From NCBI RefSeq assembly GCF_017591425.1, contig NW_024467119.1, positions 28,121,001 through 28,185,000 of the forward strand: a DNA stretch of 64,000 bases, given 5' to 3'. This DNA comes from Ochotona curzoniae (Eukaryota > Chordata > Mammalia > Lagomorpha > Ochotonidae). A program made the position numbers and the translations under genes. Shown here one piece after another: positions 34,425 to 45,241 of the stretch; the stretch's first letter is position 1, and each line of letters opens with the position of its first letter. The notes beneath the pieces were generated by a model, which ran no database searches, was not told the DNA's origin, and worked only from the letters and a program-made list of their open reading frames with translations.

Positions 34425-35030
34425 TGTAACATGTAGAACATGCAAGCAACACAGTGAAGCAGCAAGAAATGCTATAGTAGTAATGGGGTTAGGAAGTGTA
34501 GACTTTTTCTGTAGCTTTTTGGATGGATTGTACGCAAGCATAAAACATAGCTATTCCATAGATTAGAAGAACCACTTGCGCATATATAGTGGGGGAGATG
34601 TGATTAAGCCAAAATATGGAGTTCTGTCAAATTCTAAACTACAAGCATGGGTGATGAAAGAACTTAATGCATAGCAGAGACGTTTTGAATTGATTCTATA
34701 TCAAAATTTAGGAACTTTTAAAACCACACACTCATCAGTCCTTTTTTCTGGAGACTTTTGATTTAGAGTTGCTAGTGAGTTCTGGGCATTTGTAGAATTG
34801 AGAATCATTCCTACGTCTTTATAGTTACAGAGAAAACTTATGACAATGGAATGTGGTGAGGCTAATATCTCCATTGTTTCCAGTTGGATCTTGCCAATAA
34901 TGTCAGTCATGTGGCATGAGTTTTTAGAAGATTTCACTTTTGCATTTTCTTTCACTTGTATGTTGTTTGGCTACTCTTGCCTTCTTCCTGCTTCCTGAGT
35001 TTTCAGCTTCTGTTCTACCACAAACTTTCT
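34425..35030. other. Unique intergenic DNA, no gene seen
   Basis: No named repeat and no coding-like frame. Confidence 0.4.
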
Positions 35031-35031
35031 T

Positions 35032-35394
35032 GACATAGCTTTTTTTTTTTTTTTTTTTTTTTCAGCCTGAACGCAGAGTTATAGAGAGAAAGAGAGAAGG
35101 ATGGGAAGGGAAAAAGAAAGAGTGGATTCATACATCTGCTGGTTCACTTCCCAAATGCTACAATGGCCAGAGCTGTGCTGTTCTGAACATGGAAGCCAGG
35201 AGCTTCTTCCAGGTGTCTTCTATGGGTGCAGTGGCCCAAGAACTTAAGCCCTCCTCTGCTGCTTTCCCAGGCCATGACAAAGGATCTGGATCAGGAAATG
35301 AAGCAACTTGGACAAGAACCAACATCCATATGGGATGCCAGCACCATAAGCAGAGGATTAGCCTGCTATGCTACTGCACTGGCTCTGAAATAGC
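35032..35394 (-). mobile_element. C-repeat SINE, reverse, with long oligo-T tail
   Basis: A run of about 23 T (35040-35062) is the reversed A-tail. The body holds 'catctgctggttcacttccc', 'aagccaggagcttcttccag', 'tctgctgctttcccaggcca', 'catccatatgggatgccagc' and 'gctatgctactgcactggc'. 'tgacatagc' on the left and 'tgaaatagc' on the right may be a decayed target-site duplication. Confidence 0.88.
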
Positions 35395-35399
35395 ATTCA

Positions 35400-35985
35400 A
35401 TCCTTCCATTTACCACTGAGACTGTCACAAGCTTTGTCATCCAGAAATGTATCGCTTGCAGGTGATCTCTCTTAAGATGCCTTTTAGATCAGATAGAAGA
35501 TATCATTCTGCTATAAATTTTTGAATAAAAAGTGATGTGACAGCAGCAATATTTTAGAAAGATTTAGCTCATTTGGGGTGCAGAATTGCTTTGACAGAGG
35601 ATAGGGTAGCACTAAGGGCATCAGATAGAATTCTACTGTTGTGGTTTAGAGGGATATTGTAATTTCTTAGTTGTCTGAATTAAGGATGGTAATGGGAGTG
35701 ATGAATGTGGAGGGTGGGAGGACAGCGAGTTTGGTTTTAACAAGGAATTTAGTGACAATGGGTCCTTTTATAAAATAGTGGTCCACATGCAAATTTCCCT
35801 GGCACAGTGAGACCAAATGAACCTGAACCACAGGAGAAAAATACTTGAGACTGTCTATAATCCTCACTAGTTGCATACCCTTGGGCCCTTTGCGTGCAAT
35901 CTCTCTATTCCCGTCCTTTTCTACAAGAACCCTGACAGCCATTGTATCTCTCTATCTCATAGGCAAGGCTACTGTTTAGTGTATT
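35400..35985. other. Unique intergenic DNA, no gene seen
   Basis: A 91-codon minus-strand frame (35667-35942) is unrecognised and has no exon signals. Confidence 0.4.
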
Positions 35986-35989
35986 GTCT

Positions 35990-36270
35990 GCATGTGGGTT
36001 TGCTTGTGTGATCAACTGTTTGCGGAAGAAAAGACATCTTTTAATGTGGTCCTGGGAGCTGCACTGCAGTGGAGCAGCTCATTTCCACCTCCGGGTTATG
36101 TGCGTTGCTCTTGGATTTTCAAGGCCTGGTCGGGGCAGTCCTGTTGTACTGGGTTTGCTAATAAATGACATCCAGGCAACAGCTCTGGCATGGGGATTCA
36201 TCTGTGCAGGCCCGGTTTCCCAGAACGAGGCAGCACGTTGCCCTCAATAGAGAACTCTGTTTATCACTTT
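35990..36270. promoter_or_regulatory. Candidate conserved non-coding element
   Basis: GC-moderate, repeat-free sequence with 'gtttgcggaagaaaagacat', 'ctccgggttatgtgcgttgc' and 'tttgctaataaatgacatcc'. Plus-strand frames of 88 and 91 codons run through it but show no recognisable protein. A short conserved exon cannot be excluded but is not supported. Confidence 0.3.
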
Positions 36271-36479
36271 GGAGATGCAATAAAAATAACAAATGTCCAG
36301 AGTAAACCTAATTCACTATGCTACTTAGTATTTGAAATACATAAATATGTCAAGCAAAAGACCTCTAATAGACCCTTTTATCCTGGTAATAGTGTACATA
36401 TAATTTTCCTCTCATTAGTACAAAAACTACCTAGGGAACTCTCGGCCCATCCTTCATCCATTTAATCTGCATTAGCTTA

Positions 36480-36850
36480 CTTTTACCTTGTGTTTAATCT
36501 GCTTTCCCTCAAGGTATTTTGAATAAATCAATAGGAATACATGATTGTTTAATGATTTTTAGAAGAGCTCCCTTCGACCACAGCTGCATGATTTAGAATG
36601 ACTAATTCCACTTTTTACAATTGATCCTTCCCTGCGTGGCCCATCCATTCCTGCCAGGCCATTGTGAGAGAATTCTCCGGCAGACTGCTTTCTATTCCCG
36701 GGGCTCCTGGCAGGGCTGGCTGACTTGCTGGCTGCCAGAGCCCCTCCCTCATCACCCTCTGATTAAGCATCACATAAAGGCACACTTTCAGTTCCCAGCT
36801 CAGCTGCTGCTTCTGGTTATTTTATGGTGGCTCAAATATGTCCAATTTTA
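36480..36850. promoter_or_regulatory. Candidate conserved non-coding element
   Basis: 'catgattgtttaatgatttt' and 'gattaagcatcacataaagg' flank a GC-richer centre with 'gaattctccggcagactgct'. No repeat is recognised. Regulatory meaning is inferred. Confidence 0.3.
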
Positions 36851-37027
36851 AACATTTTCCCTGTTTCTTCTTTTTTTTTTTTAAAAATTTTGGCTGTGTA
36901 TGCATGGCAAGTGGACTCTGCAGGTTCACTGAGGATTTCCTAAGTGCTCTGATGGAAGGATGCATAGATACGTGTCCAAATAACGGTCATTCATTTTGCT
37001 GGAGGCTTGTGATAGCTAGGCAGGTTA

Positions 37028-37075
37028 GTGTGCATGTACGTGTGCATATGTGTGTACGTGCGTGTGTGCGTGTCT
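37028..37075. repeat. Degenerate (GT)n with CpG
   Basis: Alternating purine-pyrimidine sequence 'tgcatgtacgtgtgcatatg' then 'tgtgtacgtgcgtgtgtgcg'. Such sequence can favour Z-DNA. Confidence 0.85.
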
Positions 37076-37079
37076 ATTA

Positions 37080-37730
37080 GGAGGCCTATTTTATTTGGTT
37101 ACTTTTGAGAATTTTGAATTGGGACTGAGAGATGCTCATGTCAGTCTGGTCAAAATTTGCCTACTCTAGGAAGATAGGGTAGATGCCGAGGGCTTAGAGA
37201 AGCAGACAAAGTGGATCATTAAAGAGGGTTGAAGCAGAGAGTAGGAGGGCTGGAGGTTATGTGAGGCCCTGCTGGGACAGAGTGAGGAAGTGGAGACTGG
37301 TGGCTGCCTGCCTGCAGGCTTTCCAGTTCCTGCTTCTTGCCCCCGGAGACTTGGCAGCACTTCCTCCTGGGAATATCTGACCCTCTCTTTTCCTTTAAAA
37401 GTCCCCTCTTTGGCTTCAACAGGTTTGGGGTTCCCATTATTTTAATTCTAGGTGCTTTGGTTACAGGAGAAAAATGCTGTCCAGCCTCTATGACAATATG
37501 AGACCTAATAAAAGTGATCAGATTCACCTGAATTTCTATTTCTTTTAGATTCGCAAGCATAGTCTTGTGAATTTATACTCAGTTCCAAAGTAATACTCAA
37601 TGTTGGATGGAGAGTGAAATTGAAATGACTTATTCTATTTCATTATGTGAAAAATAATATTCAATTCATATTATTATTGTGGAATTTAGGATGGATTTTG
37701 GCACGGAACAATTTATTCTGTCTCCTCAGC
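37080..37730. other. Unique intergenic DNA, no gene seen
   Basis: Minus-strand frames of 64 and 113 codons (37166-37560) are unrecognised, and no repeat family is evident. Confidence 0.4.
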
Positions 37731-37734
37731 CTAT

Positions 37735-37860
37735 TATTTTATTATTCATTGCCTAAAATGGAGATGATTTTCTCTTCTCAATGTTGGTGTGAGAATTAAA
37801 TGCATAACATAGGTCAAGTTCCTGGATCACAGCTGATGTTTGTTTCAGTATAGTGCCTCT
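37735..37860 (-). repeat. MIR remnant, reverse
   Basis: 'gcctaaaatggagatgattt', 'gtgtgagaattaaatgcata' and 'gttcctggatcacagctgat' reproduce the reversed MIR core and 5' half. Confidence 0.6.
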
Positions 37861-37879
37861 GATGTAACCCAGTAATCAC

Positions 37880-38155
37880 AGGTGATGCCTAACAGCGCTC
37901 CCTGCATGCTAGGCACCTTGCTACCTCGTTGGTACATTGTTATTTAATTCTCGTGCTAGCTCCTTGAGGTATGTGCCACAGCTGTAGGTGTCCTGTCCAG
38001 AGCCCTCTGCCACCTCCATCTTCCCCTCCACTGCCCTTTCTAACTTACACTACCAGTTCCTGACTCTCCCTGTCTGAACCTGCAGATGGAGAAAACAGAG
38101 TAGAAATCAGATTCAAGCTGAACACCCTGACCCTGAGCTATGGGAGTAACTCCTT
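37880..38155 (+). repeat. Probable MIR remnant, interrupted
   Basis: 'ctccctgcatgctaggcacc' and 'ttatttaattctcgtgctag', then 'ctccttgaggtatgtgccac' give the MIR 5' half. After about 90 bp of CT-rich DNA, 'agatggagaaaacagagtag' and 'tcagattcaagctgaacacc' resemble the core and 3' half. It is in opposite orientation to the adjacent MIR at 37735-37860. Confidence 0.5.
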
Positions 38156-38274
38156 CATACTACTGCCTTTTCCAGACTAAGTAGAACAGAGGGAAGTCAA
38201 GCACAGGCCAGAATGGCTGCTCTTCCCCAACTCCTGGTGGCTAGTGTCAGGAAAAATAAAATTACATAAAAGAG

Positions 38275-38605
38275 TAATTTATTATTTATTTATATGCATT
38301 GTGTTTGAGAGGGAGAGAGAGAAAGAAAAAGAGAGAAAGAGAGCTCTTCCATCTGCTGGTGTATTCCTCTAAAGCTGACAACAGCTGGGGCTGAGCTGAG
38401 TTGAAACCGGGAGCTCTGAAAACTCTTCAAGTCTCCCATGTGGGTGGCGGGGATGGACACACTTGAGCCATTCACTGCTACATCCCACGGTATTCAGCAA
38501 TAAGTTACTGGGTCAGAAATGGTGCCATTAGGATTTGAATTAAGCACTATGATAAAAGATGCAGCTATCCAACTGGCATTCTAATCTTTGGACCAAACTC
38601 CTGCC
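38275..38605 (-). mobile_element. Diverged C-repeat SINE, reverse
   Basis: After 'tttattatttatttatatgc' comes a GA-rich stretch, 'cttccatctgctggtgtatt', 'caagtctcccatgtgggtgg' and 'catccaactggcattc'-type head sequence ending 'accaaactcctgccctgc'. The body is long and heavily mutated. Confidence 0.75.
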
Positions 38606-38609
38606 CTGC

Positions 38610-39155
38610 AATAGCACTTTGGAACTCGCATCTAAAGGTCTACCCCTTCATTTGCTGTAGAAATGAGATACTTAAAGAGATGTCATGACTTGACAAAGAC
38701 CTCAGTACTGCTTGTTATTTAGGGAAAGAATTTGATATAAACTCATTCTGTACATTTTGGGGACAATCTCAAAACTTTCAACTTTACATAGTATTTTGCA
38801 TTATTATGGAACATTATTTTAAAAACCAGTAGTTAAGGTAATCAAACATAGCAAGACTTTTGGTGCAACAGTCAAATGTATCAGGTTCATCACTGGCCTG
38901 GCTGGTAGGTGAAAGTGCTGACAGAGGACTCAGCAGATCAGCTGGACAGGGCTCATTTCCATAGCGCGGGAACAGACCCAAGGTTTCTCAAGCTATCATC
39001 ACCGCAGCATGCACTTGTAGGAGGACAATTCTCATCCAAAGTTAGTTTAGAAATCTGTGAAGAAGGACCAGTGATAGAAATAAATATTCGTGGGGAAAGT
39101 ATGGTAATAACATTGATTCCCCACCAACATGTGTGAGTAGGCATCCATATGTTAA
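38610..39155. other. Unique intergenic DNA, no gene seen
   Basis: No repeat or gene recognised. Overlapping 75- and 63-codon frames on opposite strands near 38909-39144 are mirror shadows of a stop-poor tract. Confidence 0.4.
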
Positions 39156-39157
39156 TT

Positions 39158-39480
39158 TGGGGTGGGCATTTGGTACAGCAGTTTGGATGTCATTTTGGAT
39201 GCCTGTATGTCATGTCTTTGTGCCTGGGTTAAAGTCCCAACTCCAGTTCCAACTTGTCACTAATGTGTAGCCAGGGAAGCAGTAAGCAATGGCTGAAATA
39301 CTTGGGTTCCTGTTCACCTACACTGGAGATTCAGATTGAATTTGGGTTTCTGGCTTCAATCTGGCCCAGCCGTGGGTGTTAAAGGCATTTGGGGAATGAA
39401 GCAGCATCTTGAAGGCCTTTCTGTGCTCCTCTGCTTTTCAAGTAAATGAATAGTGAATAAATAGATATAACACTAAACAC
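39158..39480 (+). mobile_element. Diverged C-repeat SINE
   Basis: 'ggtgggcatttggtacagca' forms the head; 'gtcatgtctttgtgcctggg', 'agccagggaagcagtaagca', 'aaatacttgggttcctgttc' and 'gcatttggggaatgaagcag' follow, with 'ttttcaagtaaatgaatagt' at the 3' end. It belongs to the older 'gcatttggtacagcag'-headed subtype. Confidence 0.78.
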
Positions 39481-39649
39481 TTAAAAAATCCAAGAGTGTA
39501 TCGTGATACCTCCGTAATTCTTGGTTCTTGGGTCTGACAAAGCTGCTTCCTCTCATCTCACTCAATTTTGTTTCTTGGGGGCATTTTTAAGTTGTAAATA
39601 CCTTAGTGACGAGTCATGCTCTGTGTTCATGCTTTTAGTCATGTCTTAA

Positions 39650-39850
39650 CTAAGTCCAATATGGTGGTAGATACTTTGGTAGCCATTTTCCTAAGACTGT
39701 CTCATTATGACCTGCCAACAACTTTATTATTGTGAACGTCAGTTTTGAGATGAGGAAGATGAGCCAGCTAAGGAAAACGCAGAGGTCCTACTGGTTAAAA
39801 GTGATATCTCTGGTTTCCAAACACAGGCATTCTAACTAAACAACACTAAT
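39650..39850 (+). repeat. MIR remnant
   Basis: 'ctcattatgacctgccaaca' then 'ttttgagatgaggaagatga' and 'gccagctaaggaaaacgcag', 'ttccaaacacaggcattcta' follow the MIR consensus in order. Confidence 0.6.
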
Positions 39851-39899
39851 TGATCTAACTAGAAAAACTCTAGTTTTTATTTAATCTGTCACAATTCTG

Positions 39900-40050
39900 T
39901 GACATACTTCCTGTGAGGTACTTAATTCACATTTTGTAGATGTGCACAGAGGAAATTGAATGTATGTGGGATTTTCCCTGAGCCACTCAGCTGAGAGGAG
40001 CTGAATTGGGCGGTAAACCAAGATTTACCTAACTCCATGGATGGTATGGT
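39900..40050 (+). repeat. MIR remnant
   Basis: 'tgtgaggtacttaattcaca' then 'ttttgtagatgtgcacagag' and 'gaaattgaatgtatgtggga', with 'ctgaattgggcggtaaacca' near the end, traces the MIR middle and 3' half. Confidence 0.5.
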
Positions 40051-40059
40051 AAACCACCC

Positions 40060-40515
40060 TACAACATTGTCTTTTTCAATGGTTCTCTCTGTCACAGGGC
40101 TTTAACAGGGTCTGCATAAGTTGCTGATTAAATAGAGATAAACGATACCTGACTCAAGTGTAGTGGGGTAAAGCTTTGTAAATGTTCAAATGGATTTTCA
40201 GGGGAGCATCATATTTTCCAAGGTTCTCCCAGGCATGGGTAATGGCATCAGAAGCCACAGAATGAAAGGAAGGAGTTATATGAGGGTGTTTGCTCAGTTG
40301 GGAGAAAGAAACTGACTGAAGAGTCTTGGTGGATCAGATTTGGAGAACAGAAAACAACACAGAGACTGGGGTTCAATCTTTAGTCTAATCGGGAGGATCC
40401 TTCTCTTCCATGTGGACTGCAGAGAAGGCTTGATTAACTCTGGGAGCATTTTATTAAAAGCTAAGAAAGTCTTATATTATGTGTTACCCAGAATCATATC
40501 TATTTTTTTAAATTT
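40060..40515. other. Intergenic DNA, possible MIR fragment, no gene seen
   Basis: 'aaagctttgtaaatgttc' and 'gattaaatagagataaacga' near 40120-40190 hint at a reversed MIR. The rest is unique. Confidence 0.3.
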
Positions 40516-40674
40516 TATTTTTAAAAAGGAATGTTTACTGATTTATTTGAAACATGGGGAGACACAGAACACACAGAGATTGGGTGGAAAGCAGTGAGAA
40601 GAAGAGAGAGGGATGTTATTTGCTGGTTTACTTCTGAAATAGCTTCAATGGCCAAGGCTGGATGGGGTCAAAAC

Positions 40675-40937
40675 CAGACATTTGGGGACAGCACAGTGAC
40701 ATATCAGGCTAAACCTCTGCCTGTGGCGCTGGTTCACATCTCAGCTGTTCCACTTCTGACCCAGCTCCCTGATTATGGCCAGAAAAGCAGCAGAGGAAGG
40801 CTCAAATTTTTGGGCCCTGGCACCTACATGAAGAGCTGCAGGACACTTCTGTCTATGAATTGACTCAGCTCTAGCCATTGTGACTATTTGGGCAGTGAAT
40901 CAGATGGAAGACCTCACTCTGTGGCCCTCCCTCTGCC

Positions 40938-40983
<46 letters not shown>

Positions 40984-41000
40984 ACACACACACACAAAAA
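40675..41000 (+). mobile_element. C-repeat SINE nested in another, with microsatellite tail
   Basis: The sense copy begins near 'tttggggacagcacagtgac' and carries 'gttccacttctgacccagct', 'atggccagaaaagcagcaga' and 'gactatttgggcagtgaatc'. Its A-rich 3' end has been replaced by (TA)20 and (CA)n. It inserted into an older C-repeat of opposite orientation. Confidence 0.87.
40941..40997. repeat. (TA)n(CA)n compound microsatellite
   Basis: About 20 TA units (40941-40980) are followed by about seven CA units (40982-40996). The tract grew from the tail of the nested SINE and is likely length-polymorphic. Confidence 0.95.
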
Positions 41001-41194
41001 GAAGGAGCCTGGAATTACACATTGCTTTCCTACATTGGTGACATTGGCCCACACACTTGGGGCATCCCTTGCTATTTTGCAGGTGCATTAGCAAGGAGCT
41101 AGGTTTGAAGCACAGCAGCCAGGACTAAAACTGACTCTGTGTTATGGCGAGTGACAGCTTAACTTAATGTGCCACAACCTTGGGGCCAGATGTG

Positions 41195-43515
41195 TACTTT
41201 GAAATTTCTTTACACTTCCTGAGCCTTGGTCTTTGTTGCAGAATGCACTGATCTTGGAATTAATCAGAATTTTAGTGTTGGAAGTTACTGAATTTATTTA
41301 AGAGCTAGACAACTGGTAAATCACCCTAAAATAGGAAATTCTTCTACTGTCTGGCTCTTCAGCCAGAAGAACCCTTGGTTGGAAGGCAGGTGAACAACCT
41401 TGTCACTGTTGTGGCTCATCATAAGCCGGTGTATTCACTTTGACTTTGTTAGGGGAAAATTTTTCTCACAACCAATGAGTCAGTGCTTTTTCAAATGAGT
41501 AATTTGGAGCTAGAGAGGTATAATTCTATTAGAATGGATTAAGTGCATATTTTAGCAAAGTGGAGCTCTTTTACACTCATGAAATCCAGAAATAGAATCT
41601 AAATGACTCAGGGCAGACAAATATTATTTAACAATTCTTTAAGAGCACGAGGTCACACCAATAAAGCTGGCTGTCTAAGTCACAGAAATTTTATCAGATG
41701 TTCTCTAAAGCTGGGATATTGAGTCAACACTTGAAGCTGTTCAAGATCTTAGACTCCACAGAGGCTGGCATTTAATATATTCAGGGGAGGCATTATTGTT
41801 AGCAACCATTTAATTGTAATACTGTACTGGGCATACATCACATTGACAAGGATTGGGGCACTCTAAAGATGGAAGAAGTTGAAAATGATTGTTCGGATAT
41901 TTGAAGTCTCAAACACTGTGTGATTCATTTTCATTCAAAGTTTCAGTGCTGTCAAGAATTTACGATCTGGATAGATCCAGCACAGATCATGAATTTTCTG
42001 TCTGATGGGTACGTAGAGTAGGATTTCCCTTTTCCTTTCTTTGAGAGGAGCAGGAAAAGCAGGGATGACTATGAAATTCAGTGAGAGAAGGGTTTAATTA
42101 TATTTTTGAGCTTACATTTGCCAATAAAGAATATTTTCTCAGACTTGAAGCAAAGATGTGTACCAAGTATGTGGCATTGCTAATAGACTGTTTAAATGTC
42201 CTTGCGTGTAGAAGCATGCATGGGTGGGCACATATGTGTATATATTTCTGTACGGGATTGTTAATGGACTGTTTTAAACCCTTACATCTACTGTTTTTAA
42301 AATAAGCTTCTTTGGGGCATTACTAAAAATGTTTGCCTTTTGGTAGCTGATCAAAGTCTTGAAGGTTTTGTGTAAATCAATAGAGCTGGCATGACAAGCA
42401 CAGGGTCTGAGGCCAAGGGAGGTTTTGTTTGGAAAATGGCACTGTTGCGGGGCTTGCCAGCTAGACTGTGAAGAATGCACTTCTGTTTTTGCCTCCCTAC
42501 TGTACCTTCTTTTATCCTCTGCCTGTCCTCTGAGGACATGTGGAATTCTTCCCAGTCCCATTCGGCTTAACCTTGCTTCTGATCTTTCTATTCAATCCTT
42601 TAAGACTCTCACACACATAAACATCTTTCTCTGACAACATGCCCATGTAAACTGGTTCCAAGACCCAGCCTGGTCTGCATGCAGTTAACTTGGCTCATGT
42701 ATCCTGAAGGGGGTTGCCTTGGGTTGGACACATAAGGCCCTTGAAGTCATGCCAAACAGAAACACTGGCAGTGTGACAAAACCTAAAGAGCTGAGCTGGC
42801 TACCTGTACCGTAAAGTGTGCATGTGTCAAGCTGCCACTCTACGCGTGGGCTCATTACAGTCAGACACTTCCCAGAGTGGAAAATTGCTAACGTTTATTT
42901 CTCATTTTGTTGGAATTGAAACTTTTGGGTTAAATTGGTTTTGGCCACGATATTCTAATTTTGTTTTATGTATGGAAAGAAGTCCATTTTAAATACAGAA
43001 GTTTACTGTATTGCCAATTTTATGAGAATAACTGTGGTAAAGACATTATAAAACTAACAAAACAATGTATTAATAACCAAAAAACCTCAATGAGATGAGT
43101 GTGCCATTTTAATTCTTTTCTAAAAGTAATGTTTAATATTTGGAAGTATTAAACAAGTGGTTGATTGCCTGTACTCAATTCACTAGATAATAAAATGTAG
43201 GTTGAAAGTTAAATCCACCTCTGCAACTTTGCAGCTCTGGAAGTCAGAAGGAGAAGACTCATTTGGATGCAGATTGTAACCTGTATGATGAGCAAACACT
43301 GCAAGAAAGGTATCACCTAATTAATAGTTTCCATGAAGCAAGACACTGCTTTCTTTCTACCCACAGCTACCAGGGACTCCTGGGTAGATGAAATGAAAAG
43401 GGTCATTATTGGTGAAGGGGACAGAACACCTCTTTTGCTTGTGAGATATTTTCAAACTTCAAGATGCTAAAATAGGAACAAAATATATACACCCTAAACA
43501 CCATAAAATTTATTC
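41195..43515. other. Unique intergenic DNA, no gene seen
   Basis: A long stretch without any lagomorph SINE. Frames of 74-95 codons near 42081-42634 are on opposite strands and unrecognised. AT-rich from 42880 to 43200. Confidence 0.4.
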
Positions 43516-43519
43516 AACT

Positions 43520-43602
43520 AGTTTTGGCCTTGCGGTAGCCTGTCTGAAGCCTTAAAGGCCTTTGGCATTCTTAATCCACTGAGCCAAAATGCTGGCCCCA
43601 AG
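43520..43602 (-). mobile_element. Short C-repeat head fragment, rearranged
   Basis: 'ccactgagccaaaatgctgg' and 'cccc' are the reversed C-repeat head. Just left, 'ggccttgcggtagcctgtct' looks like a sense head, so two head fragments meet in opposite orientation within about 80 bp. Confidence 0.45.
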
Positions 43603-43619
43603 ACCTAGTTTTTGAACAG

Positions 43620-43985
43620 TCACATGATAAAGGTGGATAATACTAAAATTTTTTCACCAAACCTTTTCAAATCTATCATACTTAGAAATATTATTGTCAA
43701 CATTTGTGCTACAGTCAGAACCGTGGTTTCCTGGTTGCTGCGTCTTTCACAGCTCAGCATGCTGGTATTTAGTTTTTCACTGAGTTTATCAATTAGAGCG
43801 ACTGCATCCTCAGGCACGTGGCTCTTGTCTTCCAAAAGTCCATGAGAAGGATGAAGATATTTTGCTTTATTTAATTCTGCGTCACTAACTTCATCAATTT
43901 CTTTGTCTATTTGTGCTTTGAAAACATATCTGCTCCAGTATCCTTGCCAGTTGGTCCCATAAAAAAAACAAGTTAATGGTTCCAA
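43620..43985 (-). other. Unrecognised 121-codon open frame, coding status doubtful
   Basis: The frame has balanced, protein-like composition, with an acidic 'DKEIDEVSDAEL' segment (about residues 27-38), 'SHGLLEDKSHVPEDAVALID' (about 47-66) and a hydrophobic run 'MLTIIFLSMI' near the C-end. I recognise no family. Its first roughly ten codons fall inside the start of an L1 3' fragment, so the start is artefactual. It may be a decayed retrocopy, part of an inverted repeat element, or chance. Confidence 0.2.
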
Positions 43986-45058
43986 CTAGAGACCATTATA
44001 TTCGGTGAAATAAGTGAATCCCAAGAAGACAAATGTCATATGTTTTCTCAGGTATAAGGCAACCTTCATGCAAAATACAAGCTCAGTAGCACTTTCAGTA
44101 CTGTGTTTACTACATCTCAAGAGGTTTTATATTTTGATTTTTATTTTAATTCATTAAAAAAAGGTTTTGTTTTACTTACTAATCTCCCCACTGACTCACA
44201 GGTTGCACGATAGCATCACTTGCTTCAGGAAGGTCTTTGATTTTGTTTTCTTTTTTTTCCATTTTTAAAAAAGATTTATTTTTTTATTGAAAAGTTGGAT
44301 ATAGAGAGAGGAGAGAGAGAAAGATTTTCCATCTGCTGATTCACTGCCCAAGTGACCACAATAGCCAGAGCTGAGCCTATTTGAAGCCAGGAGCCAGGAG
44401 CCTCTTCTGGATCTCCCATGCAGGTGCAGTGTCCCAAGGCTTTGAGCCATTCTATGCTGCTTTTGCTGACCACAAGCTTGGAGCTGGGTGGGAAGCAAGG
44501 CTGCCGGGATTAGAACTGGTGCCCATATGGGATCCTGGTGCATGCAAGGTGAGAATGTTAGCCACTAGGCTACTGTATTGGGCCCAGGTCTTTGATTTTC
44601 TTTTTCATTTGTTCAGCAACAGATTGGTCATTCAGTAGCACGTTCTTTAACTTCATGTTGTTGTAAATTTTCCATTTTTCTTTCTGTTGTTGATTTTGTT
44701 TTATGGCTTTTCATTAAAAGGATGCATAGTAACTATGCAGTGGAGACTATCACATACAGATATGGAGATATACTGCAGTTTGCATCTCTACTTATAAATC
44801 AGAGATGGACTCCCAGGGAAACTGTGGAATGTATCTTGACAATAGGATGCTGGGCTCTCTGTCATTGCCTACAGTGTCAGGATACACTTAATTGGTCGAG
44901 TGGTAGACATGACTGACTGTGAAGGACTATACTATTGTGATGATCTGGGGGACTCATTGGTTAGATGTAAGGATTTGGAGAGGAGGGAAGGGAAATTCCA
45001 GAGCCTATAGAACTGTATCATGGAATAATAAAACAAATTAATTAATTAAAAAAAAGTT
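43955..45058 (+). mobile_element. L1 LINE 3' end (ORF2 C-terminus plus 3' UTR), 5'-truncated
   Basis: From about 43977 a frame reads L-E-T-I-I-F-G-E-I-S-E-S-Q and ends in HMFSQV with a stop near 44057, which is the conserved C-terminal signature of mammalian L1 ORF2 (LETIILS..SQ..K..MFS). A frame break just upstream shows decay. About 700 bp of 3' UTR follow, including 'ggactatactattgtgatga', to an A-rich end near 45055. A C-repeat with clear duplications interrupts the UTR at 44246-44585. Confidence 0.75.
44231..44599 (-). mobile_element. C-repeat SINE, reverse, with 14-bp target-site duplication, inside L1 3' UTR
   Basis: 'aggtctttgatttt' occurs at 44231-44244 and 44586-44599. Between them lie an oligo-T stretch, 'aagatttatttttttattga', 'tccatctgctgattcactgc', 'gaagccaggagccaggagcc', 'ctgccgggattagaactggt', 'gcccatatgggatcctggtg' and the head 'actgtattgggccc'. 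The duplicated L1 sequence proves the SINE came later. Confidence 0.93.
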
Positions 45059-45061
45059 TAG

Positions 45062-45079
45062 GAACACACACACACACAG
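45062..45079. repeat. (CA)n microsatellite
   Basis: About eight AC units directly after the L1 A-rich end. Confidence 0.8.
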
Positions 45080-45134
45080 CCTTTCTATTTGAAAAAGTTG
45101 GTACTGCAATGTGGGTAAAGAGTTCCTTCTTCTC

Positions 45135-45203
45135 TTTTTAAAAGATCGCTTTATTTTTATTTGAAAGGCACGGCTATAGAGGAAGGCAGACGCACACGTA
45201 CAC

Positions 45204-45241
<38 letters not shown>

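Larger units (their letters stand above)
40520..41190 (-). mobile_element. C-repeat SINE, reverse, split by a second C-repeat
   Basis: The left half (about 40520-40673: 'ctgatttatttgaaacatgg', 'atttgctggtttacttctga', 'gcttcaatggccaaggctgg') and the right half (about 41000-41190: 'gaaggagcctggaattacac', 'cttgctattttgcaggtgca', 'gcaaggagctaggtttgaag', 'aatgtgccacaaccttgggg') join into one reverse copy when the plus-strand SINE between them is removed. The outer copy must therefore be older. Confidence 0.85.

Noticed and set aside
40888..41094. Tyr-Ile repeat proteins on both strands
   Set aside because: Direct translation of the (TA)n microsatellite.
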